The translations under genes were made by a program, and so were the position numbers. From CAYSLC01 sp964431545 (lineage in GTDB: Bacteria > Desulfobacterota > Desulfobacteria > Desulfobacterales > JAABSP01), in the NCBI GenBank assembly GCA_964431545.1, contig CAYSLC010000013.1, positions 1-47,115 on the forward strand: 47,115 bases of DNA. The letters run 5' to 3'. The notes beneath the pieces are model-generated. The model saw only the letters and a program-made list of their open reading frames with translations, had not been told where the DNA came from and ran no database searches. Of this stretch, positions 7,924 through 16,499 are shown piece by piece (the first letter of the stretch is position 1; each line of letters opens with the position of its first letter).

Positions 7924-8586
7924 CTACGCCTCCTCCTCCCGGCCCAGGGTTTCCAGGGCCCCGTCCGGCCCGAGGATGACCAGGACGTCTCCGCCCTTGA
8001 TCTTGTAGTTGGCGGTGGGGATCATGTTGTATTGGTCCGTGGCGTCCTCCTTGACCGCCAGGACCTGGACCCCGAACCGGTTGATCAGATCGAGCGCCTT
8101 GAGGCGGCTGCCGATGTATGCCTCGGGAGGGGTGAACTGGGAGATGGAGTACCCCTTGATGAACGGCAGATAGTCGAGCATGTTGGGATTGTGGAGCCGC
8201 TCCCCCAGGGCGATGGCCAGGTCTTTTTCCGGAAAGAGGACCTCCGTGGCGCCGATCTTCCGGAGGATTCGGCCGTGGGATTCGTTCAGGGCCTTGGCAT
8301 GGATCTGCTTGACCCCCAGGTCGGCCAGGTTGAGGGTGGCCAGAATCGAATTGCTCAGGACCGATCCGATGGAGACGATCACGGCGTCGAACTGATCCAG
8401 CTCCAGGGCCTGCATGGCCTTGAGATCGGTGGCGTCGGCCACCACCGCCTGGGTCACCCGGTCCTTGATCTCCTGGACCATGCTCTCCCGTTTGTCGATG
8501 GCCAGGACATCATGCCCTTTGTCATAGAGATTGATGGCCAGGAAGTAGCCGAAGTTTCCGAGCCCGATCACCGCGAATTGCTTCAT
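7924..8586 (-). CDS. ktrA: Ktr potassium-uptake regulatory subunit (RCK/TrkA family)
   Basis: The 220-residue cytosolic protein has an N-terminal Rossmann RCK domain (VIGLGNFGYFLA, then an acidic VLAIDKRE strand end for nucleotide binding) and a C-terminal TrkA_C domain (about residues 135-215). One RCK unit of this length is typical of KtrA, which gates the KtrB channel-like subunit in response to ATP/ADP or NAD(H). ATG 8586 follows GAGGGG. The start lies 7 bp after the ktrB stop, so the two are one operon. Confidence 0.92.
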   Translation of the reverse strand: MKQFAVIGLGNFGYFLAINLYDKGHDVLAIDKRESMVQEIKDRVTQAVVADATDLKAMQALELDQFDAVIVSIGSVLSNSILATLNLADLGVKQIHAKALNESHGRILRKIGATEVLFPEKDLAIALGERLHNPNMLDYLPFIKGYSISQFTPPEAYIGSRLKALDLINRFGVQVLAVKEDATDQYNMIPTANYKIKGGDVLVILGPDGALETLGREEEA

Positions 8587-8593
8587 AATCCCC

Positions 8594-9985
8594 TCACCCC
8601 ACCATGATGGTTTCCTTGGCGTAATAGTAGCGGTCCGGCGTCCCCTGCCGGGCCACGGCAATGGCGATCACCAGGGGGCCGAGCCGGCCGATGAACATGG
8701 TCGCGGTGATGATCAGCTTTCCGGCCGTGGTGAGGCCGGGGGTGACGCCGGTGGACAGCCCCACCGTTCCGAAGGCGCTGACCACTTCGAAGAAGAGATC
8801 CAGGAACTTGCCCCGGCTCAGCGGGTGGGAGATCTCCCCCAGTTCGGTGCTCAACAGGAGCATGGTTCCGACGAGGATCACCGTGAGGCTCGCCAGCACC
8901 ACGCTCATGGCCTTTCCGATGCTCTCCTCGGAGATGGTGCGGGAGAAAATATTGGGCCGTTGGTGGGCCCTGAACTTGGAGAATCCCAAGAGGAAAAGGG
9001 CGGTGATGGTGGTGGTCTTGGCGCCCCCGCCGCAGGATCCGGGGGATGCGCCGATGAACATCAGGATGATGAAGAGAAAGAGGGTGGCGTTGGCCATCCG
9101 GTCGATGGGGAGGGTATTGAACCCGGCGGTCCGGGTGGTGGCCGCCTGGAAGAAGGCGGCCGCCACCCGTTTCGGGATCGGCAGGCCGGCCAGGGTGTTC
9201 CGCCACTCCATCCCCAGGATCAGAAGGGTGCTCCCCACAAGCAGGATCGCGGTGGCGGAGAGCACCAGCTTGGAATGGAGGCTCATCCGCCCCCATTGCC
9301 GGGGCCGCGAAAGGGGGGTCCGGAGGACCTCGGAGAGGACCAGGAATCCGAGCCCGCCGGTGATGATCAGAAAGCCGACGGTGACGTTGAGGAGCCAGTC
9401 CCCCCGGTAGGCCGAGAGGCTGTCGGAGAAGAGGGAGAATCCGGCATTGCAGAATGCGCTCACCGTATGGAACAGGGCGATGTAGGCGGCCTGGTCCGGG
9501 GCGTGATCCCGGACGAAGACGAAAAAGAGCAAAAGGCCGCCCAGGGTCTCGATGACCAGGGCGAGGAGGACCACGTTCCGGATGACGGCCGTGGGGCCCT
9601 GGTCCTTGGCGTGGGTGAAGGTGTCCTGGATCACCACCCGTCCCACCAGGGTGGGGCGCCGGCCGGCGATGAGCAGAAAGAGGGTCGAAAGGGTCATGAT
9701 CCCCAGGCCGCCCGCCTGGATGAGCCCGAGGATCACTCCCTGGCCGAACCGGGTGAAGTCGGTGCCCGTGTCGCGGACGATGAGCCCTGTCACGCAGCTC
9801 GCCGATGTGGCCGTGAACAGGGCGTCGGTGAAGGAGATGGCCCCGGACGGGGTGGCTTGCGGGAGCAGGAGAAGACCCGTGCCGATCAGGATCAGGATGA
9901 GGAATCCGAGGATGGAGATCCTCGCCGGGGAATGGAGCAGGCCGCGGGCGGGCCGCAGGGGGTGTGGCGGCGTTTTTCGGTCCAT
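8594..9985 (-). CDS. ktrB: Ktr/Trk potassium transporter membrane subunit
   Basis: The 463-residue integral membrane protein has the four M1-P-M2 repeats of the TrkH/KtrB family. The four selectivity-filter segments are visible with their glycines: SASCVTGL, SAFCNAGF, TTRTAGFN and SAFGTVGLSTG. The gating-loop region rich in Gly (GASPGSCGGGAKTTT) is also present. It imports K+, probably coupled to Na+. The start was placed at ATG 9985 (MDRKTPPHPL). An ATG at 10069 would add 28 residues but has no ribosome-binding site. Confidence 0.92.
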   Translation of the reverse strand: MDRKTPPHPLRPARGLLHSPARISILGFLILILIGTGLLLLPQATPSGAISFTDALFTATSASCVTGLIVRDTGTDFTRFGQGVILGLIQAGGLGIMTLSTLFLLIAGRRPTLVGRVVIQDTFTHAKDQGPTAVIRNVVLLALVIETLGGLLLFFVFVRDHAPDQAAYIALFHTVSAFCNAGFSLFSDSLSAYRGDWLLNVTVGFLIITGGLGFLVLSEVLRTPLSRPRQWGRMSLHSKLVLSATAILLVGSTLLILGMEWRNTLAGLPIPKRVAAAFFQAATTRTAGFNTLPIDRMANATLFLFIILMFIGASPGSCGGGAKTTTITALFLLGFSKFRAHQRPNIFSRTISEESIGKAMSVVLASLTVILVGTMLLLSTELGEISHPLSRGKFLDLFFEVVSAFGTVGLSTGVTPGLTTAGKLIITATMFIGRLGPLVIAIAVARQGTPDRYYYAKETIMVG

Positions 9986-10179
9986 CGCTCTCGATCCGGC
10001 GATCCTCCCGGCCGGTGGTTTGGGAAGGGGCGTACGCAAAGGGTATTGACTTCCGCCGATCCCCTTCATAAATAGGCAAAGCCTCTTTTTACCACGGAGA
10101 GGCCGGGTTTTGGAAATCTTATCTTCGGAGCGGGGCGGGTGGTCAAGGGGAAACGAGAAAAAGGAGGCCTGGGCGACCG

Positions 10180-10953
10180 ATGCTGTTGGTGATCGACGTG
10201 GGGAACACGAACACGGTGCTGGGGATTTACGACGGGGAGCGTTTGGTGGAGGACTGGCGGATCCGGACCGAGCGGAACACCACCGCGGACGAGTTCAACG
10301 TGCTGGCCCGGGGCCTTTTTGCCGGCGGAGGGATCGAACTCGGCCGGGTGGACCGGACCATCATCTCCTGTGTGGTCCCCCCCATGGTGCGGATCCTGGA
10401 CGGGTTCTGCCGCCGGTACCTGGGCCACGCCCCCCGGTGGGTGGACGCCAAGACCTCGGCCCGGATGCCGATCCTCTACGGCAATCCGGCGGAGGTGGGG
10501 GCCGACCGGATCGTCAACGCGGTGGCGGCCTTTCATAAATACCGGTGCAGCCTCATCGTCATCGACTTCGGCACCGCCACCACCTTCGATGCGGTCTCCA
10601 GGGAGGGAGCCTACATCGGGGGCGCCATCGCGCCGGGGATCCTGATCGCCTCCGAGGCCCTCTTCCACCACGCCTCGAAGCTCCCCCGGGTGGAGATCTT
10701 CACGCCACCGGAGACGGTGGTGGGAACGGACACCGCCGGCAGCATCAAATCGGGGATCATCTACGGATATGCGGGGCTGGTGGAGGGGATGGTCCGCCGG
10801 ATGCGGGCCGAGATGGGCACCGATCCCCGGGTCATCGCCACCGGCGGGCTGGCTTCCCTGGTCGCCCGGGTCTGCGATAGCATCGAGGCGGTGGAGGAGG
10901 ATCTGACCCTGGTGGGCCTTCGGATCATCTTCGAGGCCATCGAAGGCGGATGA
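10180..10953 (+). CDS. coaX: Type III pantothenate kinase
   Basis: The 257-residue product phosphorylates pantothenate in coenzyme A synthesis. ASKHA-fold motifs are in order: DVGNTNTVLGIYDG (phosphate 1), a P-type ISCVVPP segment, GADRIVNAVAAF, VIDFGTATTFDAV (phosphate 2) and ATGGLA near the end. CoaX enzymes need a monovalent cation, and the neighbouring ktrBA operon imports K+, though that is probably coincidence. AAGGAGG lies 12 bases before the ATG, longer than usual. No closer start exists in this frame. Confidence 0.93.
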   Translation: MLLVIDVGNTNTVLGIYDGERLVEDWRIRTERNTTADEFNVLARGLFAGGGIELGRVDRTIISCVVPPMVRILDGFCRRYLGHAPRWVDAKTSARMPILYGNPAEVGADRIVNAVAAFHKYRCSLIVIDFGTATTFDAVSREGAYIGGAIAPGILIASEALFHHASKLPRVEIFTPPETVVGTDTAGSIKSGIIYGYAGLVEGMVRRMRAEMGTDPRVIATGGLASLVARVCDSIEAVEEDLTLVGLRIIFEAIEGG

Positions 10954-10970
10954 GTCGCCGGACCGGTCTT

Positions 10971-11003
10971 CCGGGACCGCGGCGTCAAGCGCCGTGATCC
11001 CGG
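10971..11003. terminator. GC-rich hairpin between convergent coaX and nucleotidyltransferase genes
   Basis: CCGGGACCGCGGCG and GCGCCGTGATCCCGG form an imperfect stem around a short TCAA-containing loop. There is no clear T tract, so a bidirectional terminator is only a guess from its place between two convergent stops. Confidence 0.35.
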
Positions 11004-11038
11004 ACGGGTCCCTTCGCCCCTCCAAGGACGACCTCGTT

Positions 11039-11842
11039 TCAGGACGCGAGGGTCCGGTAGATCCGCTGGGCGTTCTCCAGGGCCCCGGGATCGTCGATGC
11101 CCAGGGTTTCGGTCTCCTGGGCCACGGCATGGCCCACCGACAGACCGTCGGCGGTCATGTACTCCGCGATGTCGGTGATGAAGTACTCCCGGATGGGGAC
11201 CATCATGCCGTTGTGCTCCTTGTGGACGACCTGGGGCCTCGACTCCAGCACGGACAGGTACCGGAGCAGGGGCTCTCTCCGGGCCGCGTAGATCCCGGCG
11301 TTGCAGAGGTTCAGCGCCGCCCGCCGGTCCGCCGGGTAGTCCCGCCAGTACTTGTGTTCCGTGATCCGGACCACCCGGTCCCCCGCCAACTCCAACACCC
11401 CGTACTGCTTCTTGTCTCCGGGCCGAAACCCCAGGACCACCAGGGGATGGTCGTCGAGCTTCCGGATGAGGTCCTGGTAGGTTTCGGCTTTTACAAAGGG
11501 GACGTCGCCCATGGTGATGGTGATCCGTTCGCAGGAAAGTTCTTCCAGGAAGCCCCGGGCGGCCAGGAGGGCCCCGCCGGTGCCGTTGAGTTCCGGCTGC
11601 CGGCAGTACCGCACCCCGAGCCCCTGGGTGGCGGCCATGACCTCCTCGGCGCAAAAGTTGATCACCAGGGCCTTGGGGCCGGCGGGAAGGGCGTCGAGGA
11701 TGTGCAAAAGGACGGGCCGGCTCCCTTGGAAGATCGATTCCCCCGGAACCAGGGGCAGGAGTGTCTTGTTGCCGTCATATCCCTTCATCCGGCTGCCGCG
11801 GCCGGCGGCCATGACGATCGATGCAACGGACGTATCGGTCAT
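11039..11842 (-). CDS. GlmU-like NTP-transferase domain protein
   Basis: The 267-residue protein is a single nucleotidyltransferase domain. It has the sugar-nucleotide pyrophosphorylase signature IVMAAGRGSRMKGYDGNKTLLPL (within residues 9-31), a NGTGGALLAAR segment and the metal-binding GDVPFV. It resembles the uridylyltransferase half of GlmU without the acetyltransferase beta-helix. The sugar substrate cannot be told. GGAGG seven bases before ATG 11842 fixes the start; the upstream frame is open but unlikely to be coding. It is the last gene of the pilT/MBL cluster, 86 bp after the preceding stop. Confidence 0.8.
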   Translation of the reverse strand: MTDTSVASIVMAAGRGSRMKGYDGNKTLLPLVPGESIFQGSRPVLLHILDALPAGPKALVINFCAEEVMAATQGLGVRYCRQPELNGTGGALLAARGFLEELSCERITITMGDVPFVKAETYQDLIRKLDDHPLVVLGFRPGDKKQYGVLELAGDRVVRITEHKYWRDYPADRRAALNLCNAGIYAARREPLLRYLSVLESRPQVVHKEHNGMMVPIREYFITDIAEYMTADGLSVGHAVAQETETLGIDDPGALENAQRIYRTLAS

Positions 11843-11928
11843 AGGGTAACCTCCAAGAGCTTTTCCATTCGGTTGAGAGGACCCCCGTGCGGGGGGAGCG
11901 TTTCTACGGCGGATGCGGCAAAGTGACG

Positions 11929-12849
11929 CTACCTGTTCTTCTTCTCCGCCAGGTAGCCGAGGAAGCCGGCCACGCTGTTTCGCAGGAAGCCGCGCTCCCG
12001 CTGGCGCACCTCGGGGGCGAGGTCGGGCCATCGGGCCATGAGGGGATCTGTTTCCAGAAGGACGTCGATGCAGTGTTCGGTGGGATCGGGGGCTTGGGAC
12101 CGCCCGCGTTCGGTTTCGATGATGTCGGCCCATCGCTGGAGCTGGTCCCGATGGGCCCGGAGGAGTTCCGGGGTCCGGGTCGTGGCGCCGAAATGGCCGT
12201 AGCAGTATATCTCGTGCGGTATATCAATGAGGGTGTCGAGGCTTTCGATGCTGGTCTCCAGGAAGAACCGGGGCGGGGTGGCGGGCCGCAGGTAGACCCC
12301 GCCGTCGGGCAGGGGGAGATGGACCCCCCCCGCCTCCCCGCCGAAGAGGATCTCTTCGAACAGGAAGCTGACGTGGTGGGGGGCGTGGCCGGGGGTCGGG
12401 GCCGGCCGGATCGTTTTGCCGTCGCCCAGGGGAAACGGGGCCTCCGCCGGACGGAGGAGACGTTCAGGAACGGGTCGGATGGGACCGTAAGCCTCGGCGG
12501 TGGCGCCCAGGGTCTTGAGGCTCCCCGCCCAGAGTTTTTCCGGGTCGGCCAGATGGCGGATCCCCTTGGGATGGCAGACCACCGGGGTCTCCGGATATCG
12601 GGCCAGAAGATCCCCGGTCCCCCCCGCGTGGTCGATGTGGATATGGGTGAGGAGGATGGCCGCGGGACGGTCGATGCCGAGCGCTTCCATGGCTTCGGCC
12701 AGCCGGTCGACGGTGTGGGCCGGTCCGACGTCCACCACGAAGGGAGGCTCTCCCCGGTAAATCCAGGTGGTGATGAACTCCCGGAAGCCGGCGAGGGGCT
12801 GTTCCAGGGGCACCAAAAACAGCTCCGGGGTGATCTCCAGGGGGGCCAT
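11929..12849 (-). CDS. Metallo-beta-lactamase-fold hydrolase
   Basis: The 306-residue product has the MBL dinuclear metal signature T-HIHIDHAGG (HxHxDH), a following VVCHPKG strand, the PTPGHAPHHVSF histidine and a late GHFGA histidine. The C-terminal 90 residues form a helical extension. The layout resembles glyoxalase II-like or RNase Z-like single-domain hydrolases, but the substrate is unknown. Its ATG lies one base after the stop of the preceding 52-residue gene, so translation is probably coupled. Confidence 0.85.
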   Translation of the reverse strand: MAPLEITPELFLVPLEQPLAGFREFITTWIYRGEPPFVVDVGPAHTVDRLAEAMEALGIDRPAAILLTHIHIDHAGGTGDLLARYPETPVVCHPKGIRHLADPEKLWAGSLKTLGATAEAYGPIRPVPERLLRPAEAPFPLGDGKTIRPAPTPGHAPHHVSFLFEEILFGGEAGGVHLPLPDGGVYLRPATPPRFFLETSIESLDTLIDIPHEIYCYGHFGATTRTPELLRAHRDQLQRWADIIETERGRSQAPDPTEHCIDVLLETDPLMARWPDLAPEVRQRERGFLRNSVAGFLGYLAEKKNR

Positions 12850-12850
12850 C

Positions 12851-13009
12851 TCAGTCCATCCCCAGCACGGTCTCGAGTTTCCGAATCTGGGCCAGCAGCG
12901 CCTCTTTCTCCGTGTCGTCGGCGACCTTTCCCTCCCGGAGCCTTTGGCGCAGCCCGGCCAGGGTCATCTCCAGGCGATAGTCCTCGCAGGTGTACCGGCC
13001 TCGGCTCAT
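12851..13009 (-). CDS. Small 52-residue charged helical protein
   Basis: It reads MSRGRYTCEDYRLEMTLAGL and continues with a charged helix ending in LAQIRKLETVLGMD. The ATG overlaps the TGA of the upstream zinc-ribbon gene as ATGA, and its own TGA is one base from the next ATG. That marks it as a real coupled gene rather than a chance frame. The helical C-terminal half could be a short coiled coil. I do not recognise the family. Confidence 0.7.
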   Translation of the reverse strand: MSRGRYTCEDYRLEMTLAGLRQRLREGKVADDTEKEALLAQIRKLETVLGMD

Positions 13010-13686
13010 TGGGCCACCCGGGCCAGGCTGTCCTTGAAGATCCGGTAGAACTGTTCGTTCTCGTTGAAGCACTTATTGAAGATCTTGTCGAGGTGTTCCA
13101 GATCCTCCACGTTGAAGATCAGGTTGACGCTCTTCCGGAAGGCCATCATGTTGTCCATGGTCTTGAACCGGTCGGTGAGGAGGGTGACGTACATGTTCCG
13201 GCGGACCGACATGAGGAGCTGTTCCATGTATCGGAGGACGTGGTTGGCTTCCGGATCGTTGGTGCCGAACTTCTCGTTGATCACGATGACGTCGAAGGGG
13301 TGGGCCCGCATCTGCTTGAGGGCCTCCCTGGGGCTCTGGGGTTCGGCCAGGTGGTACTCCATCTTCTTGAGCATGGCCCGCACCTTGGATCGGACCGTGT
13401 CCACCGGCTCGCAGATCATGGCGGTCTTGGCCCCCTCTTCCAGAAACGCGAAGGGGTTGCTCAGGAGGGAATCCTCCTCGTTTGCCGTCGGCGCACCGCC
13501 GGCGGGGGACGGCTTTTTGGCGGCCGCCGAGGGGCCCGCGGCCCCGGCGTCCTTGGCGGGGTCGACGGTGACCTTCCCCTCGCACTTGGGGCAGGGGATG
13601 GCGACGGTCTTTCCCTTGGGGATCTTTTTGAGCTTCTCGTCGGGGATCTTGATCTTGGTTTTGCAGTTGGCGCATACCACGTCCAT
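13006..13686 (-). CDS. Zinc-ribbon protein with degenerate receiver domain
   Basis: The 226-residue product starts with a zinc ribbon (VVCANCKTKIKIPDEKL and PCPKCEGKV, a CxxC pair repeated) of the MJ0042 type. An Ala/Pro-rich linker follows, then a receiver-like alpha/beta domain (about residues 88-205). The receiver lacks the usual residues: the acidic pair is replaced by CEP, and the phosphorylatable Asp position reads VIVINEKF. It probably cannot be phosphorylated in the normal way and may act as a protein-binding module. AAGGAGG precedes the ATG. It lies 10 bp after a PilT-type ATPase, which suggests a role in pilus or surface motility control. Confidence 0.75.
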   Translation of the reverse strand: MDVVCANCKTKIKIPDEKLKKIPKGKTVAIPCPKCEGKVTVDPAKDAGAAGPSAAAKKPSPAGGAPTANEEDSLLSNPFAFLEEGAKTAMICEPVDTVRSKVRAMLKKMEYHLAEPQSPREALKQMRAHPFDVIVINEKFGTNDPEANHVLRYMEQLLMSVRRNMYVTLLTDRFKTMDNMMAFRKSVNLIFNVEDLEHLDKIFNKCFNENEQFYRIFKDSLARVAQ

Positions 13687-13696
13687 GGTCCCCTCC

Positions 13697-14863
13697 TTAC
13701 CGCCGCTGGGTGTAAGAGCTGTCCAGCTCCAGGTTGTCGATGTCGGTGGTCGCCTCGCCCCGGCTGCTCTTGATCATGTCGATGCCCCGGCCCACCACGG
13801 CTTTCCGGGAACAGTAGGCCATGGCCGTCTCCTCGGTCACCAGCCCCTTCTCATAGAGATCGAGCATGGAGTCGTCGAAGGTGAACATGCCGAAGGGGTG
13901 GCTGGCGCTCTGGATGTCGTAGAAGGTCTTGCCCTCGCTCTCCCCGTTGAGAATCGACTCCCGGGAGCGCATGTTGCTGCCGAGGATGTCGAAGGCGGCG
14001 ATCCGCCCCCCCCCGACCTTTGGCGCCAGCCGCTGGCAGACGATCCACCGGATGGTGCCGGCGAGCCGGATCCGGATCTGCTTCTCCTCTTCGGTGGTGA
14101 ACATGCCGAGGATCCGGTCGACGCTCTGTCCGGCGTCCACCGTATGGAGGGTGCTGAAGACCAGGTGGCCGGTCTCCGCCGCGCTCAGACCGATCTCCAC
14201 CGTCTCCCGGTCGCGCATCTCCCCCACCAGGATCACCTTGGGGGCCTGGCGGAGGGCCGCCCTGAGGCCGCTGGAGAACCGGTCGAAGTCCGACCCCAGC
14301 TCCCGTTGATTGAAGGTCGCCTTTTTGTGGGGATGGGAGAACTCCACCGGGTCCTCCAGGGTGACCACATGGACCGGGTAGGTCTCGTTGACCAGGTTGA
14401 GGACCGCGGCCAGAGACGTCGATTTCCCGCTGCCGGTGGCCCCGGTCACGTAGATGATCCCGTTCTTTTCATGGGCCATCTTGGAGAAGCATTCGGGCAG
14501 GTTGAGATCCTCGATGGTGGGGATCTTGGTGGCGAGCTGCCGCAGCACCACGGAGTACTTCCCCCGCTGGGCGAAGACGTTCACCCGGAACCGCGATTTG
14601 CCCGGCAGGGAATAGGCCAGGTCGCACGAGCCCTCTTTGTGGAGGATCTCCGTCAACCGGCGGTCCCCGTTGATGAGGTTCATGGCGAAGATCTCCGACT
14701 GGAAGGGGGTCAGCTCCTCGAAGGGGGGATCCATCTCCACCCCCATGAGCATGCCGGAACTCTCCACCTGGAACGGTTTGCCCACCGTTATGTTGAGGTC
14801 GGAGACGTTGCTGTGGGAATCCAACATCCGGGTGAGGATGAAGTCGATTTCCTGTTTTCGCAT
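13697..14863 (-). CDS. PilT-family type IV pilus retraction ATPase, second copy
   Basis: The 388-residue hexameric ATPase has Walker A GATGSGKST (141-149), an Asp box (VVTLEDPVEF), Walker B VILVGEMRDRET and a His box (TGHLVFSTLHT). The canonical PilT AIRNLIRE motif is changed to SNMRSRESIL and the C-terminus is longer, as in PilU or accessory PilT paralogs. It would help pull pilin subunits from the fibre at the inner-membrane platform. AAGGAG precedes the ATG. The gene follows the first pilT by 34 bp and precedes the pseudo-receiver gene by 10 bp. Confidence 0.88.
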   Translation of the reverse strand: MRKQEIDFILTRMLDSHSNVSDLNITVGKPFQVESSGMLMGVEMDPPFEELTPFQSEIFAMNLINGDRRLTEILHKEGSCDLAYSLPGKSRFRVNVFAQRGKYSVVLRQLATKIPTIEDLNLPECFSKMAHEKNGIIYVTGATGSGKSTSLAAVLNLVNETYPVHVVTLEDPVEFSHPHKKATFNQRELGSDFDRFSSGLRAALRQAPKVILVGEMRDRETVEIGLSAAETGHLVFSTLHTVDAGQSVDRILGMFTTEEEKQIRIRLAGTIRWIVCQRLAPKVGGGRIAAFDILGSNMRSRESILNGESEGKTFYDIQSASHPFGMFTFDDSMLDLYEKGLVTEETAMAYCSRKAVVGRGIDMIKSSRGEATTDIDNLELDSSYTQRR

Positions 14864-14897
14864 GGGGTACTCCTTGCCCGGCGGCCGGGCGCCGCCT

Positions 14898-15980
14898 TTA
14901 GGCGTCGGTGAAGTCGCTGGGCGGATTCTTCAGGAAAGGCCGGAACCGGGACTTCTCGTTGGCCTTCATGTAGGCCTCGTCCGCGCTGATCCATTTCTTC
15001 TGCAACAGCTCCATGATGGCGTCGTCCAGAATCTGCATGCCGTACTTCTTCCCGGTCTGCATGGCCGAATTGATCTGGAAGGTTTTGCTCTCCCGGATCA
15101 GGTTCCGGACGGCGGGCGTGGCGATCATGATCTCCAGGGCGCAGACCCGGCCCTTCTTGTCGATGCGCTTGAACAGCGTCTGGGCCAGCACCGCGCGGAT
15201 GCCGTCGGCGAGGGTCGAGCGGATCTGGAGCTGTTCGTTGGCCGGAAAGACCTCGATGACCCGGTCGATGGTCTTGGCCGCGCTGGTGGTGTGGAGGGTG
15301 CCGAAGACCAGGTGGCCGGTGGAGGCCGCCTCCACCGCCAGGCGAATGGTCTCCAGGTCCCGCATCTCCCCCACCAGGATGATGTCCGGGTCCTCCCGGA
15401 GGGCCCCCCGGAGGGCGGCGGAGAAGGTTCGGGTGTGGGTGCCCACCTCCCGATGGTTGACGATGCAGCCCTGGCTCTCGTGGACGAACTCCACCGGATC
15501 CTCGATGGTCAGGATGTGGTCCCGGCGGACCTTGTTGGCCTCGTCCACCACGGCGGCCAGCGTCGTCGACTTGCCGGAGCCGGTGGGGCCGGTGACCAGA
15601 ATCAGCCCCCGGGGCAGGGTGGCCAGCTTGGCCACCACCGGGGGCAGGCCGAGCTGCTCCACCGTCAGGATGGTGCTGGGGATCTCCCGGAAGACGGCGG
15701 CGCACCCGTTTTTCTGCATGAAGAAGTTGGCCCGGTACCGGGCCAGGCCGGGGATCTCGTAGCCGAAGTCCACGTCCCCGGTCTCCTCGAAGACCTTGAC
15801 CTTGTCCTCGGGGGCGATCTCATAGAGCATGGCCTTGAGTTCGTCGTTTTCCAGGGTCTTGTACTTGATCCGTTCGATCTCGCCCCGGAGACGGAGGGCC
15901 GGCGGCTGGCCGGAGACCAGATGGAGGTCGGAGGCTCCCTGATCGTTCATCAGTTTGAAGAATGCATCGATCTTTGCCAT
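14898..15980 (-). CDS. pilT: Type IV pilus retraction ATPase PilT
   Basis: The 360-residue protein has an N-terminal PAS-like domain, Walker A GPTGSGKST (131-139), Asp box ILTIEDPVEF, Walker B DIILVGEMRDLET, His box TGHLVFGTLHT and the PilT signature AVRNLIRE that is needed for retraction. It powers type IV pilus disassembly and twitching. GAGGAG lies six bases before ATG 15980. The gene is second in the yggT-led cluster. No other pilus genes are in the window. Confidence 0.92.
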   Translation of the reverse strand: MAKIDAFFKLMNDQGASDLHLVSGQPPALRLRGEIERIKYKTLENDELKAMLYEIAPEDKVKVFEETGDVDFGYEIPGLARYRANFFMQKNGCAAVFREIPSTILTVEQLGLPPVVAKLATLPRGLILVTGPTGSGKSTTLAAVVDEANKVRRDHILTIEDPVEFVHESQGCIVNHREVGTHTRTFSAALRGALREDPDIILVGEMRDLETIRLAVEAASTGHLVFGTLHTTSAAKTIDRVIEVFPANEQLQIRSTLADGIRAVLAQTLFKRIDKKGRVCALEIMIATPAVRNLIRESKTFQINSAMQTGKKYGMQILDDAIMELLQKKWISADEAYMKANEKSRFRPFLKNPPSDFTDA

Positions 15981-16044
15981 GGGTTCTCCTCGGAACCGGT
16001 TCGGACGCTGGGTCCCGGACGGCGGCTCCCGTTGAAAAGAGAGG

Positions 16045-16344
16045 TTACATCATCCTCGAGGCGATCCCGTAGAGACTGCCCACCAGGAATTTCTGAAGGA
16101 AGATGATTGCCAAAAACACGATGATGGGTGACAGGTCGATCCCGCCGTGGATGACGGGCAACCGCCGTCGGATCTGATAGAGCACCGGCTCCGTAAGGTT
16201 GTTGATGAAGCGGACGACGGGGTTGTATGGGTCCGGATTCACCCAGGAGAGCAGCGCGCGGATCACCACGATCCACATGTAAACCCACAGCACGATATCG
16301 ATCACCTTCGCCAGTCCGATCAGAAAATTCCCCACAATGAACAT
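16045..16344 (-). CDS. YggT-family membrane protein
   Basis: The 99-residue protein has two hydrophobic segments (IGLAKVIDIVLWVYMWIVVI and a C-terminal PIIVFLAIIFLQKFLVGSLY). Between them is the conserved YggT loop ALLSWVNPDPYNPVVRFINN, followed by TEPVLYQIRRRLP. YggT/Ycf19 proteins influence cell division or osmotic behaviour in some bacteria, but the mechanism is unclear. It often lies beside proC, and here proC is divergent 155 bp away. The AT-rich gap between them must hold promoters for both genes, which I could not assign. Confidence 0.88.
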   Translation of the reverse strand: MFIVGNFLIGLAKVIDIVLWVYMWIVVIRALLSWVNPDPYNPVVRFINNLTEPVLYQIRRRLPVIHGGIDLSPIIVFLAIIFLQKFLVGSLYGIASRMM

Positions 16345-16499
16345 CCTTGCTCCGTATCTCCTTGACGACTTGATTTTGACGGGAAATCCATATAAGCTCC
16401 GATTTCAACACATCGTGTGCCATAAAACTTAAGTATATTCTTGGAGATAAGTCAAGCGATTTCATAATCGACAAGTCGCGGAAAGGAAGCGGAACGGAC

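Noticed and set aside
8825..10075. 416-residue open frame antisense to ktrB
   Set aside because: Hydrophilic shadow of a membrane protein gene; the minus strand shows all four KtrB filter motifs.
16345..16499. Promoters in the AT-rich yggT/proC divergent gap
   Set aside because: Several TTGAC- and TATA-like words occur, but no pair has acceptable spacing, so none is called.
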